From positions 248,001-312,000 of the forward strand of contig JAYNJU010000001.1 in assembly GCA_038110465.1 (NCBI GenBank): a stretch of DNA of 64,000 nt. Reading direction: 5' to 3'. The position numbers and the translations under genes are program-made. Below are positions 55,001 through 63,681 of the stretch, piece by piece. The notes beneath the pieces are model-generated. The model saw only the letters and a program-made list of their open reading frames with translations. It was not told where the DNA came from and made no database searches. The stretch is from Marisimplicoccus sp038110465 (GTDB lineage: Bacteria; Bacteroidota; Bacteroidia; Flavobacteriales; Flavobacteriaceae). Positions within the stretch are counted from its first letter, which is position 1. The number at the start of each line of letters is the position of its first letter.

Positions 55001-55683
55001 CTGGTGGTGCTAATCCTGCATTACTTCTTGATAATCCTAATTTTAATAAGAAAATACCTGCCAATGTTGAAATCAAACTCTCAGGTAATTTATTGAAACC
55101 TAATAATCCTGATTTTGAAATTTATTTTCCAAATACTAGCAGTACTGCAACTTCTGAGATAAATTATAAATTAAGTGATCCAGAGATAAGAGAACTTCAG
55201 GCAATTTCTCTTTTAACTCAAGGAATATTCATAAATGAAGTAAGTGTCTCAGTTGAGGGTATAACTAACAATATTTATGAAAAGGTTTCAGATGTTTTTA
55301 GCAATATTTTGGGAGGTTCACAAGGTCCTTTAAAAGTGGGGCTAAATTACCTTCAGGGAGATAAAAGTGATATTCTTGACATTAAGACCGAGGATAGATT
55401 TGGTGTAACTCTCTCAACGCAAATAAGTGATAAAATTTTATTTAATGGAAAAATAGGTGTACCAATTGGAGGAATTGAAGAAACTCTTATCATTGGTGAT
55501 GTTCAAATTGATTTTATTTTAAGTGAAGATGGCTCACTTAAAGCTAAAGTTTTTAATAGAGAGAATGAGTTTAGGTATATTGGTGATAAATTAGGATACA
55601 CTCAAGGCCTAGGATTAAGTTATAATGTTGATTTTCAAACTTTTAGAGGTCTCATTAAAAGTCTACTTCAAAAAAGCAATTAA
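52075..55683 (+). CDS. tamB: TamB-like translocation/assembly protein (non-standard start)
   Basis: Very long (about 1200 residues) AsmA/TamB-type protein. An N-terminal membrane helix (KKILFYLTIVLIVTLGL) is followed by long beta-rich repeats and the C-terminal DUF490/TamB domain (residues of SYISGTGNGNLRMEIDSQG, DGIYNFKDL, LEKK-type core, YLQGDKSDILDIK). TamB spans the periplasm and helps move lipids or proteins to the outer membrane. No ATG, GTG or TTG precedes the membrane helix in frame; the first TTG (52129) would cut the helix in half. The best start is the ATT at 52075 (then KNLKKIL), with a stop at 52060. Confidence 0.85.
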   Translation: MKNLKKILFYLTIVLIVTLGLFSLIINTSGFQETIKKAIIQQINLNDQSKLFVTDSYFNLKGEVVLNEVSLIDKNLDTIINLESLKVNYFPFLTRRKLNNKLIIRGLSLEIDLKNQSDRFNFIDELNKLKEGVFFDELIISNSNLSFLSDTLKTSIKIYESKLGLRIDSQSNLNIDINKYLGDINENTIDFFQSSLTLKDNLLNIKDIKIISGEQFINGNINLLFNESVEIIKSNINFSIDPLAFGLNIEQINKNEIFSGEITFNGDQENLKIDDLNLNFNHFDITLNGYLKNIFKNSFTASLNISELNLDNDLFSELLKSDLNFDIPNLNGQVSIESNYLIFDLIQKDDYLNILDIEGRYIFDGINSFESKISFDINNLLFKDSQKIDNLKITATINNLNNNLSLSGYSLIKRNGKKINLGFDSSISNDFFNSEISILNEKISVNSKIDGNIKSKNFNVISSISYDGSLDSEIKEINSDAIIKLNLSDYNFIISEISLNNIQLITNQDEYLFSSLTDLNDLFNSEVVDINREYDFLINWENKRINITSDFSSQIDFFGFYENENSVDLNLNLSKLFISKFFEINKNPLSGEINSFINLKRDSDNRTLSINTNINNLLIKNYLIGDLYFNALGNTDYSSYALNFNIKNNNNVILESEGTVIAINEKPNFDIDLSLNNFNISFIEKIGERSLENINSSLSGRINLWGSTDNIQHNGELLLDNTSFKIPYLNIDYTIEKESIISLYNQNIQLNNISILHPETNTSGLLNGIVSHSDFKNWNIDLDFVSDRIYILNKLINDNELYYGKAFLKGEISLTGPTNQVSIDIDGATERGTFITIPRNQNLSVENYSFIQFIDFNKYSQNLNNNNYDLTNEDVLRSLDLNIDLELNSNALLEITIDPQTGSYISGTGNGNLRMEIDSQGKFNIYGDYVTLDGIYNFKDLALIDKKFVLNQGGSITWDGDPLNAQLNILATYEVPGGANPALLLDNPNFNKKIPANVEIKLSGNLLKPNNPDFEIYFPNTSSTATSEINYKLSDPEIRELQAISLLTQGIFINEVSVSVEGITNNIYEKVSDVFSNILGGSQGPLKVGLNYLQGDKSDILDIKTEDRFGVTLSTQISDKILFNGKIGVPIGGIEETLIIGDVQIDFILSEDGSLKAKVFNRENEFRYIGDKLGYTQGLGLSYNVDFQTFRGLIKSLLQKSN

Positions 55684-55732
55684 CATATTGATGTAAAAAA
55701 TAATATTAATTACTTTTTATAAAATTTATAAG

Positions 55733-55740
55733 TAAATTTG
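55733..55740 (+). promoter_or_regulatory. -7 element upstream of pfkA
   Basis: TAAATTTG matches TAnnTTTG. Transcription would start near 55746, 13 bases before the TTG start. No TTTG is found at the right distance upstream. Confidence 0.45.
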
Positions 55741-55758
55741 TAACTCCATAAACAAAAA

Positions 55759-56745
55759 TTGACAAATAAAGCTAAAAAAATCGGTGTTTTAACTTCTGGA
55801 GGTGATTCTCCTGGAATGAATGCTGCTTTAAGAGCAGTTGTTAGGTCATCAGAATATCACAATATAGAATGTTTTGGTATTTATAAAGGTTATGAGGGTC
55901 TGATTTCAGATAATGTAAAAAGACTTAATGCTCGTTCAGTTAAAAATATTATAAATAAGGGTGGTACTATATTAAAATCTGCCAGATGTAAAGAATTTAT
56001 GACAATTGAAGGTAGAAAAAAGGCTAAAAAAACTATTGACAAATATGAAATAGATTCATTAGTTGTTATTGGTGGAAACGGTTCTTTAGAGGGTGCAAAA
56101 GTTTTTCAAGAAGAACATCAAGTAAATGTTGTAGGAATTCCTGGGACTATTGATAATGATCTTTCTGGAACAAGATTTACACTTGGTTATGATACAGCCT
56201 TAAATACGGCCATTGATGCCATTGATAAAATTAGAGATACTGCAATATCTCATAACAGACTTTTTTTTATCGAAGTAATGGGGAAGGGATCAGGCCATAT
56301 TGCTTTAAATGCTGGAATTGGGGCTGGTGCTGAAGAGGTGTTAATTCCAGAAAAAGATATGGGTATTGAAAGATTATTAGATTCACTAAAACACAGTGAA
56401 AAATCTGGTAAATCCTCAAGTATAGTTGTTGTGTCTGAAGGAAAAAAGATTGGCGATAATGTTTTTAAATTTTCATCTTATATAGAAAAAAACTTTCCTG
56501 AGTATGAAGTAAGAGTTTCAATTCTTGGTCATATTCAAAGAGGTGGTTCACCATCTTGTTTTGATAGAGTTTTGGCATCTCGAATGGGTGTATATGCTGT
56601 AGATTGTCTTTTAAGAGGTGAAAACAAGATTATGGTTGGTATTGTTGATGACAAAATGGTCACAGTCCCCATCGACGATGCTATTAAAGGTGGTCAAGAT
56701 TTAGACCTAGAACTGATTAGGGTTTGTGATATAATTTCAATTTAA
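55759..56745 (+). CDS. pfkA: 6-phosphofructokinase (TTG start)
   Basis: PfkA phosphorylates fructose 6-phosphate with ATP in glycolysis. The 328-residue protein has IGVLTSGGDSPGMNAALRAV, GGNGSLEGA, the catalytic PGTIDNDLSGT, MGKGSGHIALNAG and SILGHIQRGGSPSCFDR. An upstream in-frame stop at 55741 leaves only the TTG at 55759 as start, which also fits the family N-terminus. Gap follows after 10 bases, making a glycolytic pair. Confidence 0.95.
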   Translation: MTNKAKKIGVLTSGGDSPGMNAALRAVVRSSEYHNIECFGIYKGYEGLISDNVKRLNARSVKNIINKGGTILKSARCKEFMTIEGRKKAKKTIDKYEIDSLVVIGGNGSLEGAKVFQEEHQVNVVGIPGTIDNDLSGTRFTLGYDTALNTAIDAIDKIRDTAISHNRLFFIEVMGKGSGHIALNAGIGAGAEEVLIPEKDMGIERLLDSLKHSEKSGKSSSIVVVSEGKKIGDNVFKFSSYIEKNFPEYEVRVSILGHIQRGGSPSCFDRVLASRMGVYAVDCLLRGENKIMVGIVDDKMVTVPIDDAIKGGQDLDLELIRVCDIISI

Positions 56746-56755
56746 ATATTTAAAA

Positions 56756-57754
56756 ATGGCAATTAATATAGGTATTAATGGTTTTGGAAGAATTGGTAGG
56801 TTAGTTTTTAGATCTGCTATTGTTAACTCTGATTTTAATATTGTTTCGATCAACGATCTTTTAGATATAGATCACCTAGCTTATTTATTAAAATATGATT
56901 CTGTTCATGGTAATTTTAAAGGTTCTGTTGAAGTGAGTGGAAATAACTTAATTGTTAACGGAAAAACTATAAAAATTACAGCAGAAAGAGATCCAAGTCA
57001 AATTGATTGGTCTGGAATGAATACTGATGTAGTAGCAGAGTGTACAGGTATATTTACTACACTTGAAACTGCTTCTTCTCATTTGAAAGGTGGGGCAAAA
57101 AAAGTTGTAATTTCAGCTCCTAGTGCTGATGCTCCGATGTTTGTGATGGGAGTAAATCATCATGCGGTAAAACCTTCTGATACAATTGTTTCAAATGCAT
57201 CTTGTACTACTAATTGTTTAGCTCCAATTGCAAAAGTTCTAAATGATAATTTTTTAATAGAAGAAGGATTAATGACAACTGTACATGCTGCTACTGCTAC
57301 ACAATTTACAGTTGATGGACCTTCAAAGAAAGATTTTAGGGGAGGAAGAAGTTCTCTTCTTAATATAATTCCTAGCTCAACAGGAGCTGCTAAAGCAGTT
57401 ACCAAGGTAATACCATCTCTTGTAGGTAGATTAACTGGTATGGCATTTAGAATACCTACAGCTAACGTTTCAGTTGTTGATTTAACTGTAAGGCTTAAGA
57501 ATCCTACTAATTATAACGAAATTAAAGATGCTATGTTAAATGCATCTAAAAATGAATTAAAAGGTATATTAGGATATTGTGATGATTTAGTTGTATCACA
57601 AGATTTTATTGGAGATCCAAGAACATCTATTTTTGATGCTAATGCAGGTATGGAGTTAAACTCAAACTTCTTTAAAATAATCTCATGGTATGATAATGAA
57701 TGTGGTTATTCAAACAAACTTTTAGATCTAGCAAAACACATTCATTTAAAATAG
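56756..57754 (+). CDS. gap: Glyceraldehyde-3-phosphate dehydrogenase
   Basis: GAPDH oxidises glyceraldehyde 3-phosphate in glycolysis. The 332 residues have INIGINGFGRIGRLVFR, the active-site cysteine in SNASCTTNCLAP, HAATATQFTVDGPS and WYDNECGYSNKLLDL. Length is normal for the type I form. It is flanked by pfkA and a sugar-kinase-like gene, 6 bases apart. Confidence 0.97.
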   Translation: MAINIGINGFGRIGRLVFRSAIVNSDFNIVSINDLLDIDHLAYLLKYDSVHGNFKGSVEVSGNNLIVNGKTIKITAERDPSQIDWSGMNTDVVAECTGIFTTLETASSHLKGGAKKVVISAPSADAPMFVMGVNHHAVKPSDTIVSNASCTTNCLAPIAKVLNDNFLIEEGLMTTVHAATATQFTVDGPSKKDFRGGRSSLLNIIPSSTGAAKAVTKVIPSLVGRLTGMAFRIPTANVSVVDLTVRLKNPTNYNEIKDAMLNASKNELKGILGYCDDLVVSQDFIGDPRTSIFDANAGMELNSNFFKIISWYDNECGYSNKLLDLAKHIHLK

Positions 57755-57760
57755 TCAATT

Positions 57761-58618
57761 ATGATTTTGATTGTTGATAGTGGTTCCACAAAAACTGATT
57801 GGATAGCTCTAGATGAAAAGGGCTCTGAGATCTTTTCAACACAAACACTTGGATTAAATCCTCAGATGTTATCAAATGAAATATTAAACGAGCGAATAAA
57901 AAATAATTTTGATATATATAAAAACAGGAGGCTTGTTAGTAAATTATTTTTTTATGGTGCAGGATGTGGAGTTGATTCAACTCAAGAAAGAATAAGAAAA
58001 GTTTTTGAAAAAATTTTTATTAACAGTGATTTTGATATAAAAGAAGATACCTTTGCTGCAGTTTATTCTGCAGTTGAAAGAGGAGTTCCTTCTATTGTAA
58101 ATATTATTGGAACAGGTTCAAACTGTTCATATTATGATGGGCAAAATGTTATTCAAAAGGTTCAGTCTCTTGGATATGTTCTAATGGATTATGCAAGTGG
58201 AAATTATTTTGGAAAATATTTAATTAGAGCCTATTATTTTAATAAAATGCCTGAATATCTCAGAAAGGAGTTTTCTGAAAAATTTGATTTATCTGCAAAT
58301 ACAATAAAAAATAAGCTTTACAGAGAGGAAAACCCAAATACTTATTTAGCTAGTTTTGCAAGGTTTCTAATTGAAAATAAATCTAATGAGTACTTCAAAG
58401 AAATTATTTTTAAAGGTCTTGAGAGGTTTATTGAATATCAAATTTTACAATATGATGATTTTAGTAAGGTAGATATTCATTATGTAGGATCTATTGCTTA
58501 TTATTTAAAAGATGAGATAACTAGAATTGGTAAAAAATATAACTTGAAAACAGGAAAGTTTATAAAAAGACCAATTGAAGGCTTAGTTGAATATCATAAA
58601 AAAAATATTTTAAGTTAA
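57761..58618 (+). CDS. BadF/BadG-type N-acetylglucosamine kinase-like protein
   Basis: A 285-residue ASKHA-fold ATPase. ILIVDSGSTKTDWIAL is the phosphate 1 motif, FYGAGCGVDSTQERI and IIGTGSNCSYYDG follow, and HYVGSIAYYLKDEI is near the end. The family includes N-acetylglucosamine kinases and related sugar kinases; a role in feeding amino sugar or glucose to glycolysis fits its place after gap. Substrate is not proved. The stop directly abuts the tail of ridA on the other strand, with no spare base. Confidence 0.85.
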   Translation: MILIVDSGSTKTDWIALDEKGSEIFSTQTLGLNPQMLSNEILNERIKNNFDIYKNRRLVSKLFFYGAGCGVDSTQERIRKVFEKIFINSDFDIKEDTFAAVYSAVERGVPSIVNIIGTGSNCSYYDGQNVIQKVQSLGYVLMDYASGNYFGKYLIRAYYFNKMPEYLRKEFSEKFDLSANTIKNKLYREENPNTYLASFARFLIENKSNEYFKEIIFKGLERFIEYQILQYDDFSKVDIHYVGSIAYYLKDEITRIGKKYNLKTGKFIKRPIEGLVEYHKKNILS

Positions 58619-58999
58619 CTAAAGAATAGCTATCATTGATATCTCAACATTAACATTCATTGGTAATGTTTTTACTGCAACTGTCTCTCTAGCAGGTTCT
58701 GAGCCTTCTCTTAAAAAACTTCCATAAACTTCATTTACTTCTTTAAAGTGTTCCATATTAGATAAGAAAATAGATGTTTTAACAACATTCTCAAATTTCA
58801 TTTTAGATTCTGTTAAAATATTCTCAAGGTTTTTCATCACTTGTATAGTCTCCTCTTTAATATTGCTATTTTTTAGCTTCATTGATTTAGGATCAAGGGC
58901 AATTTGACCAGATATAAATAGCATATTGTTTTTTAAAATTGCCTGGTTATATGGTCCAATTGGTGAAGGTGATTTTTCAGTATTTATTATTTTTTTCAT
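58619..58999 (-). CDS. ridA: RidA-family deaminase
   Basis: RidA hydrolyses reactive enamine/imine intermediates made by PLP enzymes such as threonine dehydratase. The 126-residue protein has SPIGPYNQAILKNNMLFISGQIALDP, NLENILTE, VVKTSIFLSNMEHF, and the arginine in GSEPARETVAVKTLPMNVNVEI. All key residues are intact. It sits 2 bases downstream of lptD. Confidence 0.95.
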   Translation of the reverse strand: MKKIINTEKSPSPIGPYNQAILKNNMLFISGQIALDPKSMKLKNSNIKEETIQVMKNLENILTESKMKFENVVKTSIFLSNMEHFKEVNEVYGSFLREGSEPARETVAVKTLPMNVNVEISMIAIL

Positions 59000-59001
59000 A
59001 A

Positions 59002-61596
59002 TTATAATGTTCTATCAGGTTCTGATCTTTTTTCATATTTTAAGTCACTTAATAGTCCAGACTTTATTCCTATAAAGAAATTCCAAGATGCTCTCTGGCT
59101 AAAAGGTACCCATGAAAAATTTAATCTCCAACTATCTAAATCTCTATCAAATCTGAGTTGTGTATAAGTAAAACCTTTTTGTTTGAAATCATAACCACTT
59201 GAAATACCAACTTGCCATTTGGGAGTTAGAGATAAATTTGATGAAATCATTAAAGAGTTAGTTGAAAAATCCTTTTGCCCCCTTGAGTTATTATAGGTTA
59301 GGGAATATGCAAAATTTAAGCTCCAGGGTAATCTGTAAATATATTTTTCAAGATCTATTTCTTCTTGATTTATGTCATCTTGAAACTGTGTTGAGTTAGA
59401 AAAATCTTGAGATACACCAAATAAATCATCTGCTCTTCCTCCTCCAGAAGTTGCCTCATTTATTTGAGATTCAGATTGTCCCCTATTAAAAGTATTATTA
59501 TTAATAGAGTATTGAGTTGACAAGTTAGCACTAGTTAATCTTAATAGTCCTTTACCATTTTTTATATTAAACTCATTAACTCTTATATTATTTTCATCTA
59601 GTGCATACGGATCAAATGTTGAACCTAAATTAAGAGTTAACCCTTGAGTAATATCAAGACTTCCAGCAATTCTAATGGGAGATAAGTTAAATTCTTCAGC
59701 TGCAAGATTATAACTTGTAGAAATATTCAAATTTTTAAAAATATTTATTTTTTTTAATTCAGTTTCAGTAGAATCCTTTGGTTTTATTTTTGCTTCGATT
59801 GTATTTTGAATACTTAGACCAATGCTACTAGAATAACTTTTTCCTGGTACCCCATATAAACCTCCTTGAAACCTTGTATATTCGGCGGTATTACCTTCTG
59901 CATCAATTATATAAGTATCATAATACTCTTCAAAGCTAGGATTATTTGAGTAAGATATGCTAGGTGTCATTGTATGCCTTATAGATTGAATTCTTTTATT
60001 AGGTTTAAAATTTACAATTCCATAAATCTTAGTAGTAACACTAGCGTTATAATTATAGACACCAAATCGATCAAAACCAGTAATAGTATCTTTTCTCACA
60101 CCAACCTCTTCATTATAATCGTTGTATTTTATTGTTTTTCCAGTCCAAGTATCTTGATATCTACCCCCCATGCTTACACTAAAAAACTTAAATAACTTAA
60201 AATTAGTTGTAAAAGGAATTACATGCTGAAAACCTGATTTTGCATTATCAAACATTCCTTTTTTTAGTAAAAGATCATCTGAAAAAATGGCTCTATTTTC
60301 AGCTTTTGATGAGTATTGTAAATTTATGTTTTGTATAAATCCTTTTTTTGATTTTCCTTTTACTTCAAATGGATAAAATCTATTTGCATTTAATGTTAAT
60401 GTTGGTAGTGTAAGATTCACTTGCTGGGATTGGGTGTTTTGTGACATGTTAGCAGTTAAAGATAATCTGACACCTGCTGATCCAGGAAAACTTTTTGAAT
60501 AAGAAATTGAGGAGCTAAGATTATTATTTAAAAAATTTGCTGTATTTAACTGATTAACTGATTCTCTAAAATAATCACTACTTCCAAAATTAACTGATGC
60601 ACTGAAAGATGAATTTGGAGAAGATTTAGGATCCTTTGAATGACTCCATCTAATATTGTATACTGTTGATTTACCATAACCAGGTAGCCCTCTTTCACCA
60701 TTAATTAAATTTTCATATCTAACTGTAAAATTTCCATTATATGAATACCTTTTTCTATACTGAGATGAAACGTTTATTCCATAGCTCCCATTTGTGTAAT
60801 AATCTCCGAGTATAGTTAAATCTAATAATTCAGAAATTGGAAGATAATAACCTCCATTTTGAATAGAATAACCTCTTTGATTACTCTCATTAATATTTGG
60901 AATTATGAATCCAGAATCTTGAGTTTGTTGAGATGGGAAGTATGCAAAAGGCAAGCCAATAGGAGTAGGAACATTTTTAACAAATAGATTGGTAAACCCG
61001 GTTACAATATTTCCTCCTGGAACTAATTTTCCTTTTCTAATTTTAAAATAATAATCAGCTTCTTCTGTTTCACCTCCAAATAAGTTTCCACCAGTTGTAA
61101 CTTTTCCATCTTTCAGAAAGTATACTGAGTCATTTTGCTTTTTTGTGAGGCTTGATAAAATATTCATTCCGTTTTCCTCTGACTTTGAATTCCAGATTAA
61201 AGCCTTTTGATTGTCAAAATTATATTTTATGGAATCTGGATTAACAACATTTCCGCCTTGTTTGAAGTTAGGATATTGACTTAAGTTTCCGTTTTTATCA
61301 GATATTCTCCCGGCTGTTACAATGTTTTCTTTATAGTCTAAAACTATAAGCCCTGATGTAAGTTCGATGTCTCCGTATATGATTTTAGCATTATTATATA
61401 AGATTATCTTATTATTTACTTGATCAATAATAATTGAGTCACTAGCATCATATTTAATGTTATTAAGTAATAAAGGTTTTTTATCTAAAGTTTGAGGAGC
61501 AATAGAATCATTACTGTTGTTTATTTCTTGAGAATTTATGTAGCTAATTCCTAAAAAAAATGAAAATATAATTGATATAGTTAACTTTTTTTTCAA
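59002..61596 (-). CDS. lptD: LptD-like LPS-assembly outer membrane protein (TTG start)
   Basis: The 864-residue protein has a signal peptide (KKKLTISIIFSFFLGISYINSQ), an OstA-type beta-jellyroll region (DQVNNKIILYNNAKIIYGDIELTSG) and a long beta-barrel with LPS-assembly features (NVPTPIGLPFAYFP, SGFIIPNINES). LptD moves lipopolysaccharide to the outer leaflet. The start is the TTG at 61596, since a stop (61600-61602 on the minus strand) blocks extension. The divergent amidase lies 74 bases away. Confidence 0.9.
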   Translation of the reverse strand: MKKKLTISIIFSFFLGISYINSQEINNSNDSIAPQTLDKKPLLLNNIKYDASDSIIIDQVNNKIILYNNAKIIYGDIELTSGLIVLDYKENIVTAGRISDKNGNLSQYPNFKQGGNVVNPDSIKYNFDNQKALIWNSKSEENGMNILSSLTKKQNDSVYFLKDGKVTTGGNLFGGETEEADYYFKIRKGKLVPGGNIVTGFTNLFVKNVPTPIGLPFAYFPSQQTQDSGFIIPNINESNQRGYSIQNGGYYLPISELLDLTILGDYYTNGSYGINVSSQYRKRYSYNGNFTVRYENLINGERGLPGYGKSTVYNIRWSHSKDPKSSPNSSFSASVNFGSSDYFRESVNQLNTANFLNNNLSSSISYSKSFPGSAGVRLSLTANMSQNTQSQQVNLTLPTLTLNANRFYPFEVKGKSKKGFIQNINLQYSSKAENRAIFSDDLLLKKGMFDNAKSGFQHVIPFTTNFKLFKFFSVSMGGRYQDTWTGKTIKYNDYNEEVGVRKDTITGFDRFGVYNYNASVTTKIYGIVNFKPNKRIQSIRHTMTPSISYSNNPSFEEYYDTYIIDAEGNTAEYTRFQGGLYGVPGKSYSSSIGLSIQNTIEAKIKPKDSTETELKKINIFKNLNISTSYNLAAEEFNLSPIRIAGSLDITQGLTLNLGSTFDPYALDENNIRVNEFNIKNGKGLLRLTSANLSTQYSINNNTFNRGQSESQINEATSGGGRADDLFGVSQDFSNSTQFQDDINQEEIDLEKYIYRLPWSLNFAYSLTYNNSRGQKDFSTNSLMISSNLSLTPKWQVGISSGYDFKQKGFTYTQLRFDRDLDSWRLNFSWVPFSQRASWNFFIGIKSGLLSDLKYEKRSEPDRTL

Positions 61597-61670
61597 GATT
61601 TAAAATTGAATTATTAACAAGACGCAAAAGTTATACTAAATTAATGATAATTTTATTATGTAATTTTTGT

Positions 61671-62702
61671 ATGAGATCATTAAAAATATTAATTACCCTA
61701 ATATTAATTATAGTTACAAATATTGCTTTCTGTCAAGAAACTTTTAAAGTAGTAGTTGATGCTGGCCATGGTGGTAAAGATCCTGGTAACACAGGAAATG
61801 GTTTTTTAGAAAAAAGAATTGCATTAAATATAGCTCTAAAACTTGGTAAAAGTCTTGAACAGAATAATATTGATGTAGTTTATACCAGAAAAAGTGATGT
61901 ATTTGTAGATCTTTTTGATAGAGCGAATTTAGCTAATAAATCTGATGCTCAGCTTTTTATATCAATTCATTGTGACTCTCATACATCGCAAGCATATGGT
62001 GCGGGAACTTTTGTACTTGGACTTCATGCTAATCAAAGAAATTTTGAAGTAGCAAAAAAAGAAAATTCTGTAATATTTTATGAGGATGATTATAATACAA
62101 GATATGAGGGATTTGATCCAAACAATCCAGAATCTGTTATTGGCTTGACTTTAATGCAAGAAGAATATCTTGATCAAAGTATTTTAGCTGCTTCATATAT
62201 TCAAAACAGCTTTGTAAATAACTTAAATCGAAAAGATAGAACTGTGAAGCAGGCTGGATTTATAGTTTTAAAATACACTTACATGCCAAGTGTTCTTGTT
62301 GAAACAGGATTTTTAACCAATAAATCAGAAGGAATATATCTTAATTCTGAAAAAGGACAAACAGAAATGGCTAAGGCTATTTCATCTGCTATTATTCAAT
62401 ATAAAGATGATTTTTATAAAAATTTATCAACAGAAAACACAAACTTTGAACAACAAAATGATTTAATAACATATAGAGTTCAAATTGCTGCAAGTAATAA
62501 ACTCTTGGAATTAAAGCCATATAATTTTAAAGGTTTAAACTCTGTAAACGTAATAAAACAGGGTGATTTATATAAATATTTCTATGGAATTTATAATTCA
62601 ATTGATAAAGCTGAAATTGCACTTGACCATGCAAAACGCAATGGGTTTAATTCTTCATTTATAGTAAGATTTAAAAATAATCTTCCTTTGTCTATTAATT
62701 GA
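61671..62702 (+). CDS. N-acetylmuramoyl-L-alanine amidase with SPOR-like domain
   Basis: Periplasmic zinc amidase of about 343 residues that cuts the stem peptide from muramic acid in peptidoglycan. A signal peptide (SLKILITLILIIVTNIAFCQ) is followed by the Amidase_3 domain: FKVVVDAGHGGKDPG and LEKRIALNIALKLG (zinc ligands), ISIHCDSHTS and VLVETGFLTNKSE (catalytic Glu). A C-terminal SPOR-like region follows from about 270 (YRVQIAASNKLLEL, GLNSVNVIKQGDLYKYFYG). The frame opens at an ATG at 61644; I prefer the ATG at 61671 because it places the signal at the N-terminus. AmiC-like role in cell separation is likely. Confidence 0.9.
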   Translation: MRSLKILITLILIIVTNIAFCQETFKVVVDAGHGGKDPGNTGNGFLEKRIALNIALKLGKSLEQNNIDVVYTRKSDVFVDLFDRANLANKSDAQLFISIHCDSHTSQAYGAGTFVLGLHANQRNFEVAKKENSVIFYEDDYNTRYEGFDPNNPESVIGLTLMQEEYLDQSILAASYIQNSFVNNLNRKDRTVKQAGFIVLKYTYMPSVLVETGFLTNKSEGIYLNSEKGQTEMAKAISSAIIQYKDDFYKNLSTENTNFEQQNDLITYRVQIAASNKLLELKPYNFKGLNSVNVIKQGDLYKYFYGIYNSIDKAEIALDHAKRNGFNSSFIVRFKNNLPLSIN

Positions 62703-62766
62703 TCTACTATATAAATATCCCCTTTCTAAATAATTATTATTTTTATAATGTAAACCTTAAATTACC

Positions 62767-63681
62767 TTGAAACTAACTAAAGAGATTAAAGCTTCAATTT
62801 TTGTTTTAACATCAATTGCATTATTTATTTTTGGATTCAATTACTTAAAGGGTTCATCATTATTAGACAAGCAAAAAACTATTTATGCTATTTATGATGA
62901 AGTTGATGGGCTTTTAGTAGGAGCAAATGTTATGATTAATGGACTATCAATTGGTAATGTAGTAGAACTTGATTTCCTTCCTAATTCAACTAAAATTTTA
63001 GTTACTTTAAAAGTGAAGGATAAGCTTAAATTTTCTTCAAAAAGTACAGCAGCTATCTATGAGACTGGTGTACTTGGTGGTTTAGCAATTGAAATTGAGC
63101 CTATTTTTGAAAATAAAACAGTTGTTAAATCAGGTGATACATTAAATTCTAGTGTAAGGCCTGGATTAACTGAATTAATCAATAGGCAAATTGAGCCTCT
63201 TTCTAGACAACTTCAGAGTACAATTACAAGTTTTGATTCAATTTTTTCTGGAGCTTCTTATGTTTTTAATAAACAAACTCAAGATGAAATTAAAGAATCT
63301 ATTAATGAATTAACATCTGCTGTTAAATCTATTAATGTTTCATCAAAAATTTTGGAAAATACCCTTACTCAAAAAAATAGTCAAATTAATAATACTATTG
63401 AAAATATTGAATCCATTACTAATGATATATCTTCTTTTTCTAATGATTTAAATAATTCAGGAATCTCATTAACACTTCAAAACTTATCAAAGTCTGTAAG
63501 TAATTTAAATGAAATCCTGATGAATGTCAATTCAGAAAACTCTAGTTTGGGAAGATTAATATATGAAGATAACATTTATAATAACCTTAACTCTTCTATA
63601 GAGTCCTTAAATTCTTTAATCAAGGATGTAAGTTCAAACCCAAAGAAATATGTTCACTTTTCAATATTTGGAAGGAAATAA
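62767..63681 (+). CDS. MlaD/MCE-family lipid-transport protein (TTG start)
   Basis: The 304-residue protein has one N-terminal membrane helix (ASIFVLTSIALFIFGFNYL) and an MCE domain (IYAIYDEVDGLLVGANVMINGLSIGNVVELDF through ALKS-type loops to GGLAIEIEP), then a long helical tail. MlaD subunits bind phospholipid in ABC-type retrograde transport at the envelope. The other Mla subunits are not next to it. The TTG at 62767 is the only start that fits the conserved N-terminus (KLTKEIKASIF). Confidence 0.9.
   Translation: MKLTKEIKASIFVLTSIALFIFGFNYLKGSSLLDKQKTIYAIYDEVDGLLVGANVMINGLSIGNVVELDFLPNSTKILVTLKVKDKLKFSSKSTAAIYETGVLGGLAIEIEPIFENKTVVKSGDTLNSSVRPGLTELINRQIEPLSRQLQSTITSFDSIFSGASYVFNKQTQDEIKESINELTSAVKSINVSSKILENTLTQKNSQINNTIENIESITNDISSFSNDLNNSGISLTLQNLSKSVSNLNEILMNVNSENSSLGRLIYEDNIYNNLNSSIESLNSLIKDVSSNPKKYVHFSIFGRK

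Noticed and set aside
55684..55732. Hairpin GTAA/TTAC with TTTTT after tamB
   Set aside because: Only four pairs around a long loop; too weak to call a terminator.
62703..62766. AAATAAT-T-ATTATTT dyad before mlaD
   Set aside because: Pure A/T symmetry is expected often in a 70% A+T genome; no T run or promoter link.
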